Shown piece by piece: positions 8,617 to 18,300 of a stretch of 64,000 nucleotides of DNA. The notes under the pieces are model-generated. The model was not told the origin of the DNA, searched no databases, and saw only the letters and a program-made list of their open reading frames with translations. The first letter of the stretch is position 1; each line of letters opens with the position of its first letter. A program made the position numbers and the translations under genes. The DNA comes from Desulfobacteraceae bacterium (GTDB taxonomy: Bacteria; Desulfobacterota; Desulfobacteria; Desulfobacterales; RPRI01): assembly GCA_011391695.1 (NCBI GenBank), contig JAABQB010000004.1:1-64000 (forward strand), read 5' to 3'.

Positions 8617-9516
8617 ATGCAATCGGTTAAGGATGACTGCTTTATTGTTGAAGGAAAACTGGCCCTGCCGTACCAGTATTTTGCAGGCCGGACCGGAAGT
8701 CGTTTTCTTATCTCCTTAAGGGATAAAAAAATTATGGGTTTAAAATGCGACAAGTGCAACAGGGTTTTCGTGCCACCCAGGACTCTTTGCGAACAATGCT
8801 TTTCAAACATATCCGAAAACTGGGTCGAGCTGAAAAATAAGGGGATTGTCACCGGCTTTACCATCGTAAGATATGAAGAACCTTATCAGACTGCAAAGCC
8901 GCCCTATATTCTCGCCCTTATAAAAATTAGCGGTTCTGATACGCCGATAGCTCACATAGTAAAAGGTATCCCCTTAAGCAAAATGCGCACGGGCTTGAAA
9001 GTTAAAGCCGTGTTTGCGAAAAAAAGCACTTCCACCATAATGGATATCGATCATTTCAGGTCTGATGAAAAACCGAAGTTTGAACTGGGCTTCACATACG
9101 ATGAGCTTGAAGTCGGCATGTCCGCCTCTTTTACAAAAACGATTTCAGAAACAGATGTATATCTTTTTGCAGGAATTTCAGGCGATTTCAACCCGATGCA
9201 TTTAAACGAGGAGTTTGCGAAAGCAACCCCTTTCGGCACAAGGATCGCCCACGGCGCCCTTCCACAGAGCCTTATAGCTCCTGTTCTTGGCATGAAACTC
9301 CCAGGGCTCGGAACAGTCGCCCTCGAAATTACATGCCGTTTTAAAGCCCCGACATATTTTGGTGATACCATAACCGCAACAGGTGAGGTTTCTGAAAAGA
9401 TTGAAAAGAAGCGCTGGGTCAGGATGGCGCTTACATGGACAAACCAGAAAGGCGAAATCGTGGCGGAAGGCTCTGCTCTTGTTATGCCTCCTGCTCCGAT
9501 GCCGCAGGAAATGTGA
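8617..9516 (+). CDS. DUF35-MaoC fusion, enoyl-CoA hydratase-like
   Basis: This 299-residue protein joins an N-terminal DUF35 domain to a C-terminal MaoC hot-dog domain (about 165-295). The zinc ribbon has Cys44, Cys47, Cys58 and Cys61. The MaoC domain keeps the hydratase motif GDFNPMH with Asp190 and His195 as the catalytic pair. The same domain order occurs in ChsH2, which forms a hydratase with ChsH1 and docks the Ltp2 aldolase. By analogy it would hydrate an enoyl-CoA and present the product to the thiolase-fold proteins. ChsH2 itself has a degenerate MaoC site, whereas this one looks intact, so it may not need a partner. Confidence 0.9.
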   Translation: MQSVKDDCFIVEGKLALPYQYFAGRTGSRFLISLRDKKIMGLKCDKCNRVFVPPRTLCEQCFSNISENWVELKNKGIVTGFTIVRYEEPYQTAKPPYILALIKISGSDTPIAHIVKGIPLSKMRTGLKVKAVFAKKSTSTIMDIDHFRSDEKPKFELGFTYDELEVGMSASFTKTISETDVYLFAGISGDFNPMHLNEEFAKATPFGTRIAHGALPQSLIAPVLGMKLPGLGTVALEITCRFKAPTYFGDTITATGEVSEKIEKKRWVRMALTWTNQKGEIVAEGSALVMPPAPMPQEM

Positions 9517-9524
9517 GGTAAGCT

Positions 9525-10688
9525 ATGGCATTAGAATTTGCTGCAAAGGCTTCCTGCCAGGAATACTTCGGGAAAGCCCATGAAATGGTCCGCCGCTCCG
9601 TAAAGGAATTCGTCGGCAAGGAAATTATCCCTTTTATAGAGGAATGGGAAGAGGAATGCGAATTTCCGCGCTCCCTTTACAAAAAAGCTGCGGAAGTCGG
9701 AATACTTGGAACAGGGTATCCCGAGGAACTGGGAGGAACACCCGGAGACATATTTTTCCAGATAGCCGTCTGGGAAGAACTTATGCGTTCCGGTTCAGGA
9801 GGACTTGTTGCCGGGCTCGGCTCCCTTAATATTGCCATACCTCCCATAGTGAGATCCGGGACCGAAGAGCAGAAAAAGAAATTTGTAAAACCCGTCCTTG
9901 CAGGAGAGAAAATCGCCGCCCTTGCCATCACTGAACCCGAGGGAGGCTCCGATGTCGCAAATATCAGGACAACTGCGGTAAAGGATGGCAATAATTATAT
10001 TGTTAACGGGAGCAAGACTTTTATAACAAGCGGATGCAGGGCCGACCAGATAACATGCGCCGTAAGAACCGGTGAAAACGGGGCTCACGGAATAAGTCTT
10101 CTTATTATTGAATCGAAAACTCCCGGCTATTCGGTCTCAAACAAGCTGAAAAAAACAGGATGGTGGGCTTCCGACACCGCGCAGATATTTTTTGATGACT
10201 GCCGGGTCCCGGTTGAAAATCTTATCGGTAAAGAAAACGAGGGCTTTTACGGCATTATGGAAAATTTTCAGACTGAAAGGCTCCAGCTTTCCATAATGGC
10301 CAATATAACATCACAGTTGGCCCTTGAAGAATCCTTAAAATATGCTAAAAAGAGAGAAGCCTTCGGCCGTCCCATAAAAGGTTTTCAGGTAATACGCCAC
10401 AAGCTTGTCGAAATGGCTACCCTCGTTGAAGTGAGCCGGGAATTCACATACCGCGTAGCCGCTAAAATCGATTCCGGGGCAAACCAGATAAAAGAAATTT
10501 CAATGGCCAAGAATTTTGCCACAAGCGTCAGCGACAGAGTCACATATGAGGCCGTACAGATATTCGGGGGCTACGGATTCATGCGTGGTTATCTAGTTGA
10601 AAGGCTCTTCCGCGATAACAGGATACTCTCTATAGGCGGAGGAACAACAGAAATAATGAAGGAGATCATCTCCAAATTCATAATATAA
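9525..10688 (+). CDS. acyl-CoA dehydrogenase
   Basis: This full-length enzyme of 387 residues follows the MaoC gene by 8 bases, with GAGGTAAG as ribosome binding site. It carries the LAITEPEGGSD loop, the SKTFITSG strand, the FAD-contacting KREAFGRPIKGFQ and a QIFGGYGFMRGY motif. The C-terminal motif is IGGGTTEIM, lacking the Glu of the YEGT type. TERLQLS supplies a Glu at the alternative catalytic position, as in isovaleryl-CoA dehydrogenase. It probably introduces the double bond that the MaoC enzyme hydrates. Branched-chain or bulky substrates are suggested only by the context. Confidence 0.95.
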   Translation: MALEFAAKASCQEYFGKAHEMVRRSVKEFVGKEIIPFIEEWEEECEFPRSLYKKAAEVGILGTGYPEELGGTPGDIFFQIAVWEELMRSGSGGLVAGLGSLNIAIPPIVRSGTEEQKKKFVKPVLAGEKIAALAITEPEGGSDVANIRTTAVKDGNNYIVNGSKTFITSGCRADQITCAVRTGENGAHGISLLIIESKTPGYSVSNKLKKTGWWASDTAQIFFDDCRVPVENLIGKENEGFYGIMENFQTERLQLSIMANITSQLALEESLKYAKKREAFGRPIKGFQVIRHKLVEMATLVEVSREFTYRVAAKIDSGANQIKEISMAKNFATSVSDRVTYEAVQIFGGYGFMRGYLVERLFRDNRILSIGGGTTEIMKEIISKFII

Positions 10689-10715
10689 TGAATTTGTAAT
10701 AAATATGAATCTTTT

Positions 10716-10823
10716 TTTCACACGAAGGCACAAAGGCACGAAGAAAGGCCTGTTGAAAATATTCAGAGTTTTCTTTGTGTCCTCCGTGGTCTTTGTGTGA
10801 GAACGACTTTTTACAAGTCCGTC
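10716..10823. repeat. intergenic palindrome (CACAAAG type) with TTTTTACAAGTCCGTC end
   Basis: TCACACGAAGGCACAAAGG on the left is answered by CTTTGTGTCC and CTTTGTGTGAGAACG on the right. The element ends in ACTTTTTACAAGTCCGTCA, which resembles the terminal inverted repeat of the element at 58552-58705. The repeat abuts the ribosome binding site of the next gene. Confidence 0.75.
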
Positions 10824-10847
10824 AAACTTAAAAGAAAGGGAAACCGT

Positions 10848-12701
10848 ATGGCGCAGGAAATAGCAGACCGGAGGGACATTGATTTTGTTCTTTTTGAACA
10901 ATTGGGAATTGAGGAACTTATTAAGTGTGAAAAATATCGTGAATTCAACAAAAAATCTATCGACCTTGTCATTACGGAAGCGCGGAACCTTGCAATAAAG
11001 GAACTTCTTCCGGCGAATGCCCTTGGCGACAGGGAAGGATGCCGGTTTGAAAACGGAAAAGTGATGGTGCCAGCTTCATATCACCGTTTATTTGATCTTT
11101 ACCGGAAAGGCGAATGGATCGCGATGCTCGATGATACTGAAGCGGGCGGCCAGGGTTTTCCTGTCACGGTAGCGCTAACTGCCGCCGAGTATTTCAACGG
11201 GGCAAACTGTGCCTTTTCAACATATCCCGGCCTCTGCCACGGCGCGGGCAAACTTGTGGAAGTTTTCGGAACGAAGGAACAAAAGGAGCTCTTCCTTGGG
11301 AAAATGTACTCCGGGCAATGGGGCGGCTCCATGCTCCTGACGGAACCTGAAGCTGGCTCCGATGTGGGGAACCTGACAACTTCAGCGAAAAAGAACCCTG
11401 ACGGCACTTATTCAATCACAGGAAGCAAGATCTTTATAACAGGCGGCGAACAGGATCTTACAGAGAATATAATACACCCTGTTCTGGCGCGCATCGAAGG
11501 GGCTCCCGAAGGGACAAAGGGAATATCCCTGTTTTTAGTCCCCAAAATATGGGTTAATGCCGACGGAAGTCTCGGAGAGCAGAATGATGTTGTCTGCACT
11601 GGAATTGAAGAGAAGATGGGCATTCATGGAAGTTCAACATGCAGCTTATCACTGGGAAGCAGGGGCAAATGCCGCGGCACGCTTCTTGGTGAAGAGAACA
11701 AGGGAATGAAGGTAATGTTTCACATGATGAATGAAGCCCGCCTCGGTGTCGGAATCCAGGCTTTTTCCATGGCAAGCGCCGCATATCTGCATGCCCTAAA
11801 TTATGCGAGAAAACGCGTTCAGGGGAGACCGCTTTTAAAGATGTTTGATCAAAGCGCTCCGAGAGTTCCCATAATCGAACATCCCGATGTTCGCCGCATG
11901 CTGATATGGATGAAAGCCCATGTTGAAGGGATGAGAAGCTTCATATATTACATAGGCTGGTGTTTCGACATTCTGAGAACCACGAGCAGTAAGGAAGAAA
12001 GAGAAAAATACTGGGGTTATGTTGAAATCATGACTCCAATAATCAAGGCATACTGCTCGGACAAGGCTTTCGAGGTATGTACTCAGGCCGTTCAGGTTTA
12101 CGGTGGTTACGGATACATTGCGGAATTCCCCGTTGAACAGCTTTTAAGAGACTGCAAGATAACCAGCATATATGAGGGTACAAACGGGATCCAGGCCATG
12201 GATTTGCTTGGCCGCAAGCTGGGCATGAAAAACGGAAAGCCTTTCATTGAACTTCTTGGTGAAATTAATAAAACAATCGCTGAAGCAAAGAAGTATGCAA
12301 AACTGAAAGACTCCGCCGAAAAAGTTGAAGCTGCTGTAAACAAGCTTGGCAAAATATCTCTTCACATCGGGAAAATAGCCATGTCCGAAAAGGTTCTTGT
12401 AGCCTTTGCCCATGCAAGTCCCCTTATGGATGTAATGGGCGATGTCATTATGGCATGGATGCACCTGTGGCGGGCTTCGATTGCCATACCCAAACTCGAA
12501 ATACTCGCAGGAAATGCGGACGGTTCGGTAATAAGAGAAATGGCATCAAAAAACAAAAATGTGGCATATTATGAAGGCCAGTACCATACCGCTGAATATT
12601 TTATCTGCAGCGTTCTTCCTAAAACAATGGGAAACATGGATGCCATATTAAACATAAATGGCGCGCCGATTGATATGCCTGAGGAATCTTTTGGAAGTTA
12701 A
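10848..12701 (+). CDS. large acyl-CoA dehydrogenase (DmdC-like, with C-terminal extension)
   Basis: At 617 residues this belongs to the long acyl-CoA dehydrogenases of about 600 residues that carry an extra C-terminal helical domain, the group that includes 3-methylmercaptopropionyl-CoA dehydrogenase DmdC. The core shows LTEPEAGSDVGN, GSKIFITGG, a GGYGYIAEFPVE segment and IYEGTNGIQAMD with the canonical catalytic Glu. The ATG at 10848 has GAAAGGG at a suitable distance; a GTG at 10797 is in the repeat and was rejected. Members act on short, branched or sulfur-containing acyl-CoAs, so the substrate here cannot be assigned. It may be the last gene of the cluster. Confidence 0.93.
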   Translation: MAQEIADRRDIDFVLFEQLGIEELIKCEKYREFNKKSIDLVITEARNLAIKELLPANALGDREGCRFENGKVMVPASYHRLFDLYRKGEWIAMLDDTEAGGQGFPVTVALTAAEYFNGANCAFSTYPGLCHGAGKLVEVFGTKEQKELFLGKMYSGQWGGSMLLTEPEAGSDVGNLTTSAKKNPDGTYSITGSKIFITGGEQDLTENIIHPVLARIEGAPEGTKGISLFLVPKIWVNADGSLGEQNDVVCTGIEEKMGIHGSSTCSLSLGSRGKCRGTLLGEENKGMKVMFHMMNEARLGVGIQAFSMASAAYLHALNYARKRVQGRPLLKMFDQSAPRVPIIEHPDVRRMLIWMKAHVEGMRSFIYYIGWCFDILRTTSSKEEREKYWGYVEIMTPIIKAYCSDKAFEVCTQAVQVYGGYGYIAEFPVEQLLRDCKITSIYEGTNGIQAMDLLGRKLGMKNGKPFIELLGEINKTIAEAKKYAKLKDSAEKVEAAVNKLGKISLHIGKIAMSEKVLVAFAHASPLMDVMGDVIMAWMHLWRASIAIPKLEILAGNADGSVIREMASKNKNVAYYEGQYHTAEYFICSVLPKTMGNMDAILNINGAPIDMPEESFGS

Positions 12702-12716
12702 TGTTCAGGGTTTCCT

Positions 12717-12784
12717 GTTTTTAAACACTCGAACCCTTGAACCCTGGAATCCTTGACCCCTTTCTCCCAAATAGTGGGGAGAAG
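12717..12784. repeat. half-palindrome (GGATTCAA type) with CTCCCAAATAG tail
   Basis: TCGAACCCTTGAACCC and GGAATCCTTGACCCC run into CTTTCTCCCAAATAGTGGGGAGAAG, itself a small inverted repeat (CTCCC and GGGAG). The same joint occurs in reverse orientation at 29746-29806. The GGGGAG at its end probably serves as the ribosome binding site of the next gene. Confidence 0.7.
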
Positions 12785-12795
12785 AATTATAATTT

Positions 12796-14673
12796 ATGAT
12801 AAGCGTAGAAAATATTACAAAAAGTTACGGCAGTTACGTTCTTTTCGAAGGGGCCGGCTTCAAGATAAACCCTAAAGAGAGGGTTGGCCTTGTAGGCCGG
12901 AACGGCCACGGGAAGACGACTCTGTTTCGGTTGATAAAAAAAGAGGAGTTTCCGGACTCCGGAGCCATAATTGTCCCTAAGCTTTACCGAATCGGCTGCG
13001 TTGAGCAGCATTTGGAATTCACGGAAGACACCGTGCTCAAAGAAGGCATGAAGGGGCTTACCGAAAACGAGAAAGATCATTTCTGGAAGGTTGAAAAAAT
13101 TCTTGCAGGCCTCGGTTTTTCTCAAAATGATTTAAACGCCAATCCGCTTGATCTTTCCGGAGGATTCCAGGTGCGCCTGAATCTTGCCAAGGTGATTGTA
13201 TCAGAACCAGACCTTCTGCTCCTCGACGAACCGACAAACTATCTTGACATTACTTCAATACGCTGGGTCGAGCGCTTTCTTGTCAACTGGCCCCGCGAAC
13301 TCATGCTGATCACTCACGACAGGGGGTTCATGGATAAAATAGTAACCCATACCCTGGGGATACACAGGAAAAAAATCCGCAAGATCGCGGGCAACACAGA
13401 AAAATATTATACACAGACAGCGCAGGATGAGGAGATATATGAAAAAACAAGAGTCAATGATGATAAGCGCAGGAAGGAGATCGAGCTCTTTATAAGCCGG
13501 TTCAGGGCAAAGGCAAGGCTGGCCAACATGGTGCAATCGAGGGTAAAGACCCTGGGCAAGATGGAGAAAAAGGATAAGCTGGAAAGGATTAAAACCCTTG
13601 ATTTCTCATTCAGAAGCGCTCCTTACCGCGGAAAGCGTATTCTTGGCGCAAACGGTATTACTTTCTCATATGATCAGAATATACCCCTTATCAGGGATTT
13701 AGATATAACTATCGGAGCACGTGACAGGGTCTGCGTCATCGGGAAAAACGGCAAAGGCAAAACAACCCTTCTGAAAATTCTTGCCGGCGCTCTTTCACCT
13801 CAAAACGGACAGGTAGATTATAATCCGGCTTCGATCAAAGGTTTTTTTGAACAGACAAACGTGAACCATCTTATTGACAGCCGGACGATAGAAGAGGAAA
13901 TTCTTTATTCCCATCATGATATAGAAAGGCAGACTGCAAGAAACATCTGCGGGGTCATGATGTTCGAAGGAGATTCGGCCTTAAAGAAAATCGGCGTTTT
14001 ATCAGGCGGCGAAAAGAGCAGGGTGCTTCTGGGTAAACTCCTTGCTACACCCGTAAATCTTCTGATCCTGGACGAGCCGACAAACCATCTTGACATGGAC
14101 TCATGCGATGCACTGCTTGCGGCTCTTGACAGTTTTGAAGGCGCAGTAGTCATGGTAACCCACAACGAGATGTTTCTGCACGCTCTTGCCGAACGCCTGA
14201 TTGTATTCCAGGACGAAAAGGTGCATGTATTCGAAGGTACCTATCAGCGGTTTCTTGAAAAGGAAGGGTGGGAAGACGAAAAAGGTCTTGTAAAAAATAT
14301 TTCAGCCTCCGATGACATCCTTGACGCTGGTACAAAAGTAAAAAAGAAAGAACTCAGGCGCCTTCGCTCCGAAATAATCACCGAAAAGTCGAAAACATTA
14401 AAACCGCTCGAGCGGAAAATCGCAAAAACGGAAAACCGGATCGAAGCGCTGGAAAAAGAGCTTACCGAATACACCGAAGCAATGCAGAAGGCATCCGAGG
14501 GAGGAACCGGCAAAAAAATCGTAGAACTTTCCCAGGCTATCTATACCTCCCAGACATCGATAGATAAACTTTTTGACGAGCTTGAAGCGCTTTCGAAAGA
14601 GCTGAACGAAAAAGGCGCCTCTTTTGAAAACAGGCTGAAGCAGCTTGAAATTCCGAATGACGAAAATGAATAG
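12796..14673 (+). CDS. ABC-F family ATPase (Uup/EttA/YdiF type)
   Basis: This 625-residue soluble protein has two ABC ATPase domains in one chain and no membrane segment. Walker A motifs are GRNGHGKTT (34-42) and GKNGKGKTT (316-324); signature motifs are LSGGFQVRL and LSGGEKSRV; Walker B motifs read LLLLDEPTNYLD and LLILDEPTNHLD. A charged linker (about 215-265) separates the domains. The last 120 residues are a coiled-coil C-terminal domain rich in Glu and Lys, as in Uup. ABC-F proteins act on ribosomes, relieving stalls or conferring resistance, and Uup also affects DNA intermediates. The exact subfamily is not settled by eye. Confidence 0.95.
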   Translation: MISVENITKSYGSYVLFEGAGFKINPKERVGLVGRNGHGKTTLFRLIKKEEFPDSGAIIVPKLYRIGCVEQHLEFTEDTVLKEGMKGLTENEKDHFWKVEKILAGLGFSQNDLNANPLDLSGGFQVRLNLAKVIVSEPDLLLLDEPTNYLDITSIRWVERFLVNWPRELMLITHDRGFMDKIVTHTLGIHRKKIRKIAGNTEKYYTQTAQDEEIYEKTRVNDDKRRKEIELFISRFRAKARLANMVQSRVKTLGKMEKKDKLERIKTLDFSFRSAPYRGKRILGANGITFSYDQNIPLIRDLDITIGARDRVCVIGKNGKGKTTLLKILAGALSPQNGQVDYNPASIKGFFEQTNVNHLIDSRTIEEEILYSHHDIERQTARNICGVMMFEGDSALKKIGVLSGGEKSRVLLGKLLATPVNLLILDEPTNHLDMDSCDALLAALDSFEGAVVMVTHNEMFLHALAERLIVFQDEKVHVFEGTYQRFLEKEGWEDEKGLVKNISASDDILDAGTKVKKKELRRLRSEIITEKSKTLKPLERKIAKTENRIEALEKELTEYTEAMQKASEGGTGKKIVELSQAIYTSQTSIDKLFDELEALSKELNEKGASFENRLKQLEIPNDENE

Positions 14674-14686
14674 ATTTTTTCCACTA

Positions 14687-14992
14687 TTATCTTCTATATT
14701 TTCTATAGCCGGCAAGAACCCAGATTAATCCCCATCCAAGAAAAACCGGCCCTATTCCGATATAAAGGAAAGGAAACAGATTTTCGTTCCACGGCTGAAA
14801 AAACAATGCGGCCCCGGCAGTCCATAAAATTGAAACGAATATTGCAAGACGTAAGCGGCCTGAAACAACAAGGCTTTTCGGGGCTGATTTTATAAATCTA
14901 ACTTCCTGCCTTTTTCCCTTCAGCCTGGGCAAAAAAAATATTGCAAATGCAATTAAAGCAACTACGGCTATTTCGTTAAATCCGGAACCCAT
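14687..14992 (-). CDS. small membrane protein of unknown function
   Basis: This 101-residue protein has three hydrophobic segments: one near the N-terminus (VVALIAFAIFF), one central and one near the C-terminus (GPVFLGWGLIWVLAG). It ends in a basic RKYRR tail. The ATG at 14992 has GGAG four bases upstream, which favours it over an in-frame TTG at 15007. The gene converges on the ABC-F gene with a 13-base gap. I do not recognise the family. Good start signals and a plausible membrane topology support a real gene. Confidence 0.6.
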   Translation of the reverse strand: MGSGFNEIAVVALIAFAIFFLPRLKGKRQEVRFIKSAPKSLVVSGRLRLAIFVSILWTAGAALFFQPWNENLFPFLYIGIGPVFLGWGLIWVLAGYRKYRR

Positions 14993-15017
14993 GTTTCTCC
15001 ACTTCAAGTCTATTTAA

Positions 15018-15197
15018 AAAAAATGGTTTCCATCCGGAAACCATTTTTAGACACATGAAAGTTTCCGATTCGGAAATAGGCAATTTGGGGCAAGCTCAAG
15101 GAAATCAAGGGATTGCGCGGAGACATACGCATTGAATGTCGCACAAACAATCCCGAAGATTGACACAGAGATCGCACAAAAGGGCCATTTCCGGATG
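15018..15197. repeat. cluster of TTTCCG palindromes in a 318-base gene-free stretch
   Basis: A hairpin GGTTTCC-ATCC-GGAAACC at 15025-15042 is flanked by A and T runs and could act as a terminator in either direction. TTTCCG-ATT-CGGAAA follows at 15062-15076, and a half-copy ATTTCCGGATG lies at 15187-15197. Nothing coding was seen between 14993 and 15310. Confidence 0.55.
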
Positions 15198-15310
15198 AAT
15201 TTTATGATCTCCTAACATAAATGGATAGGATGGGCAAGCTGTCCGTCAACTATAAAAAGGGGCCAGCGATTTTATCTTGACCAGACGGCATTTGATGCTA
15301 TTAATATTAA

Positions 15311-18300
15311 ATGAAATTAGTAAAAAGAATCATATTATGGGCGTCCTTCGGTGCAGGAATCATTATTATTCTTGCATTGATTATATCGCTTTTACTGCTA
15401 AGCTTTATAGACTCTGAATATCTGAAAACCAAAATAGTCGAGCAGATCTCCCAAAAAACCGGCCATCAGATTGAGATTCAGTCAGTAGATATTCAGTTTT
15501 TTCCGCTCCTTCACGCCGAAATGCACCATGCAAGCCTGTCAGTCCCGGGGGAATACATAATAACCATAGGTACCTTAAAAGCGTATCCTGAAATAATGCC
15601 CTTATTCAAAGGCAAGGTAACTATTAACAAGCTTTATCTTGATACTCCACGCGTAAGAGTATTCATTAATGAAAGATCGGAAGAAGATACAAAATTTTAT
15701 GAAAAAGTTACTTTCGAAGAAATTGAGAAAATATTAAAAACAATTTTTTTAAACAAGGCGGTCAAAGATACAAATCTCTCACTTCAGATCGGGAACGGGA
15801 AAGCCGGCTTTTATGAAGGAAAACGCCTCAATTTTGAGTTTTATAATATTACATTGAATATTAATTTCAGGCCCGACAGGATCACAATAGCATTAAACGG
15901 CAGATCCAGCTTTTGTGAAAAAATATCTGTTAACGGAAAAATTTTCCCCCGTACTTCAACAGGTGAAGGTCGTATTGATTTATTGAATTTAAACCCGAAA
16001 AACGTTTTCGATCATTTTTTTCCGAACTCGGACTTAAAGATTAATGATTCACAAATAAATTTAAAAGCCCGTTTCGATAAGAAAGGATTTCTTAAATTTT
16101 ATTCGAGCTTCGAAGGAGTAATCCCGTCAATCTCATTTCAAAGAAATGCGGATAAGTTGGTTGTCAATGGAAGATACTTTTCTGGTAATTTCACAGCGGA
16201 CAAAAATTGGAATAAAATCACAATCAATAAACTTGAAATAGATAATCCGAAATTAATTCTTTCGGGGAAATTCAGCACAAACAGATCACTTGCTCTGGCT
16301 GAATTTGATCTTGAAGGGAAAAATATTGACATAAACATAACAAGAAAAGCGGCTCTTTTTTTTGCCGGGAATTCCGGTACAACCAAAGAACTATTCGATA
16401 TCATAAAGGACGGGAAAGTCCCGTCCATTTCCATAAAATCTAAGGCGCCATCCGTTTCAGAACTTGTGAATATCGAAAACATATCAATACGGGGAGACAT
16501 TATTGATGGAAAAATTGATGTTCCGGAGCCGCTTCTTGAACTTGAAAGCGTAAAAGGTAATGTTACTGTTTCAGGTGGCATTCTTGAAGGAAATAATCTT
16601 GAAGGTCGTCTGGAAAATTCCACAGCAAAAAATGGAACCCTTAAACTTGGTTTTTCGGAAAAAAGTGACATCTTTTATCTTGATACAGCAATTCATGCCG
16701 ATCTTTCCCGGTTGCCTCCGGTTTTGAAACAGGTTGTGGAGAATGAGTCATTTTTACATGAGCTTTCCCTGATCAAAGAGTGCAGGGGAGAAGCAAACGG
16801 GATTTTGACCGTAAATAAAAGCGCCGGATCAACGCAAGTGAAAGTGAATGTTTCCGAGTTTTCTTTGGATGGGATATATGAGAGATTGCAAAATCCTATA
16901 AAAATAAGCGGAGAAAAATTCTTCCTGGATGATTCACTTATTATTTTTAAACTCAAAAACGCTGCCTGGGGCAAATCTTCAATCTCAAACCTGTCGGCCG
17001 GATTCAGTCATGACAAAGATAATTCCTTTAAAATTTTATCTGAAAAATCGAAAATCGACGCAAATGATATAAACCCTTTTATTTTGTCTTTTCAAAGCGC
17101 CAAAACAGCATTAAAAAACATTTCTTTCCCCGGAGGTACGGTAAACCTGAATAATTTTGAATTGTCCGGGCCCCTTTTTGCTCCTCATTCATGGAGCGTC
17201 AATACTTCAGGTAAAATTGAAAATCTGGTCATTGATTATGATGATTTTTACAGGGAGCCTTTCACAATAACAAGGCTGATATTTAAAACTTCCGGGGAAA
17301 AACCTCCGAACATACTCAAAGAAAACAAGATTGTTATAGAAGAATGCAGGATAGCATCGGGCAGGAGCAATATAGCCTTTAATGGAAACGCTGTTTTGTC
17401 AAAGGGGAAATTACTGCTTGATATGAATGCTACAGCCGATTTTCTGGAATGGTCAACCATAAATGATTTTGCAGATAACAAACTATTTCAAACGGACGAG
17501 ACCAAAAAGAGCTCCGCGGATTCTTTTCTTTCAGGAATAATAAAGGCAAAAGTAAAATATTTTAAATATGGTGATCTGACATTGAACCCTGTTCATGCTG
17601 ATATAACTCTCGGTGCGGGGAATATTCCCATTGCGTTGGTTGACGCGGATCTTTGCGGTGTCTCACTTACCGGAATCATTGAAACCGCACCGGATAAATT
17701 TCAATTCAGAATTTTTCCCTTTGCACGCGAGGGGAAACTCGATTCTTCCATTAACTGCTTTTTCAACAAACGACAGGTGGCAACTGGTTCTTTCAGTTTG
17801 GACAGCGAAATATATACAAAGGGAAAAGGAACCGAAATCACACGGCTGCTTAACGGAACACTAAATTTTAAAGCAAAGGAAGGAAGAATATATCAACTCA
17901 GGTTTTTGTCGAAAATATTCGCCCTTTTGAATCTGACCGAAATTTTCAGGGGTAAAATCCCCGATCTTGTCGGAGAAGGCTTTGCATATAACTCAATAAC
18001 CGCTTCCGGAAAACTGGAAAACGGCAAATTTGTTATTACCAACTTTGTAATCGACGGCGCTTCTATGGCAATAGTCTGCACCGGCAATATCGATCTTAAC
18101 AAAGATAGCATCGACCTTGTCGTGCTGATTTCACCGTTTAAAACCATTGATCTTATTATTAAATATATTCCGGTTGTAACTCAAATACTGGACGGCAATA
18201 TCATATCCATACCATTCAGAGTCACGGGCAAGATTGACGACCCGGATGTTACACCTCTTTCTCCTACCGCGGTCGGGTCAGGAATTTTAAATATGCTTAA

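Noticed and set aside
15018-15050. Hairpin as the terminator of the small membrane protein gene
   Set aside because: It lies upstream of that gene's start, so it cannot end its transcript; left as a palindromic repeat.
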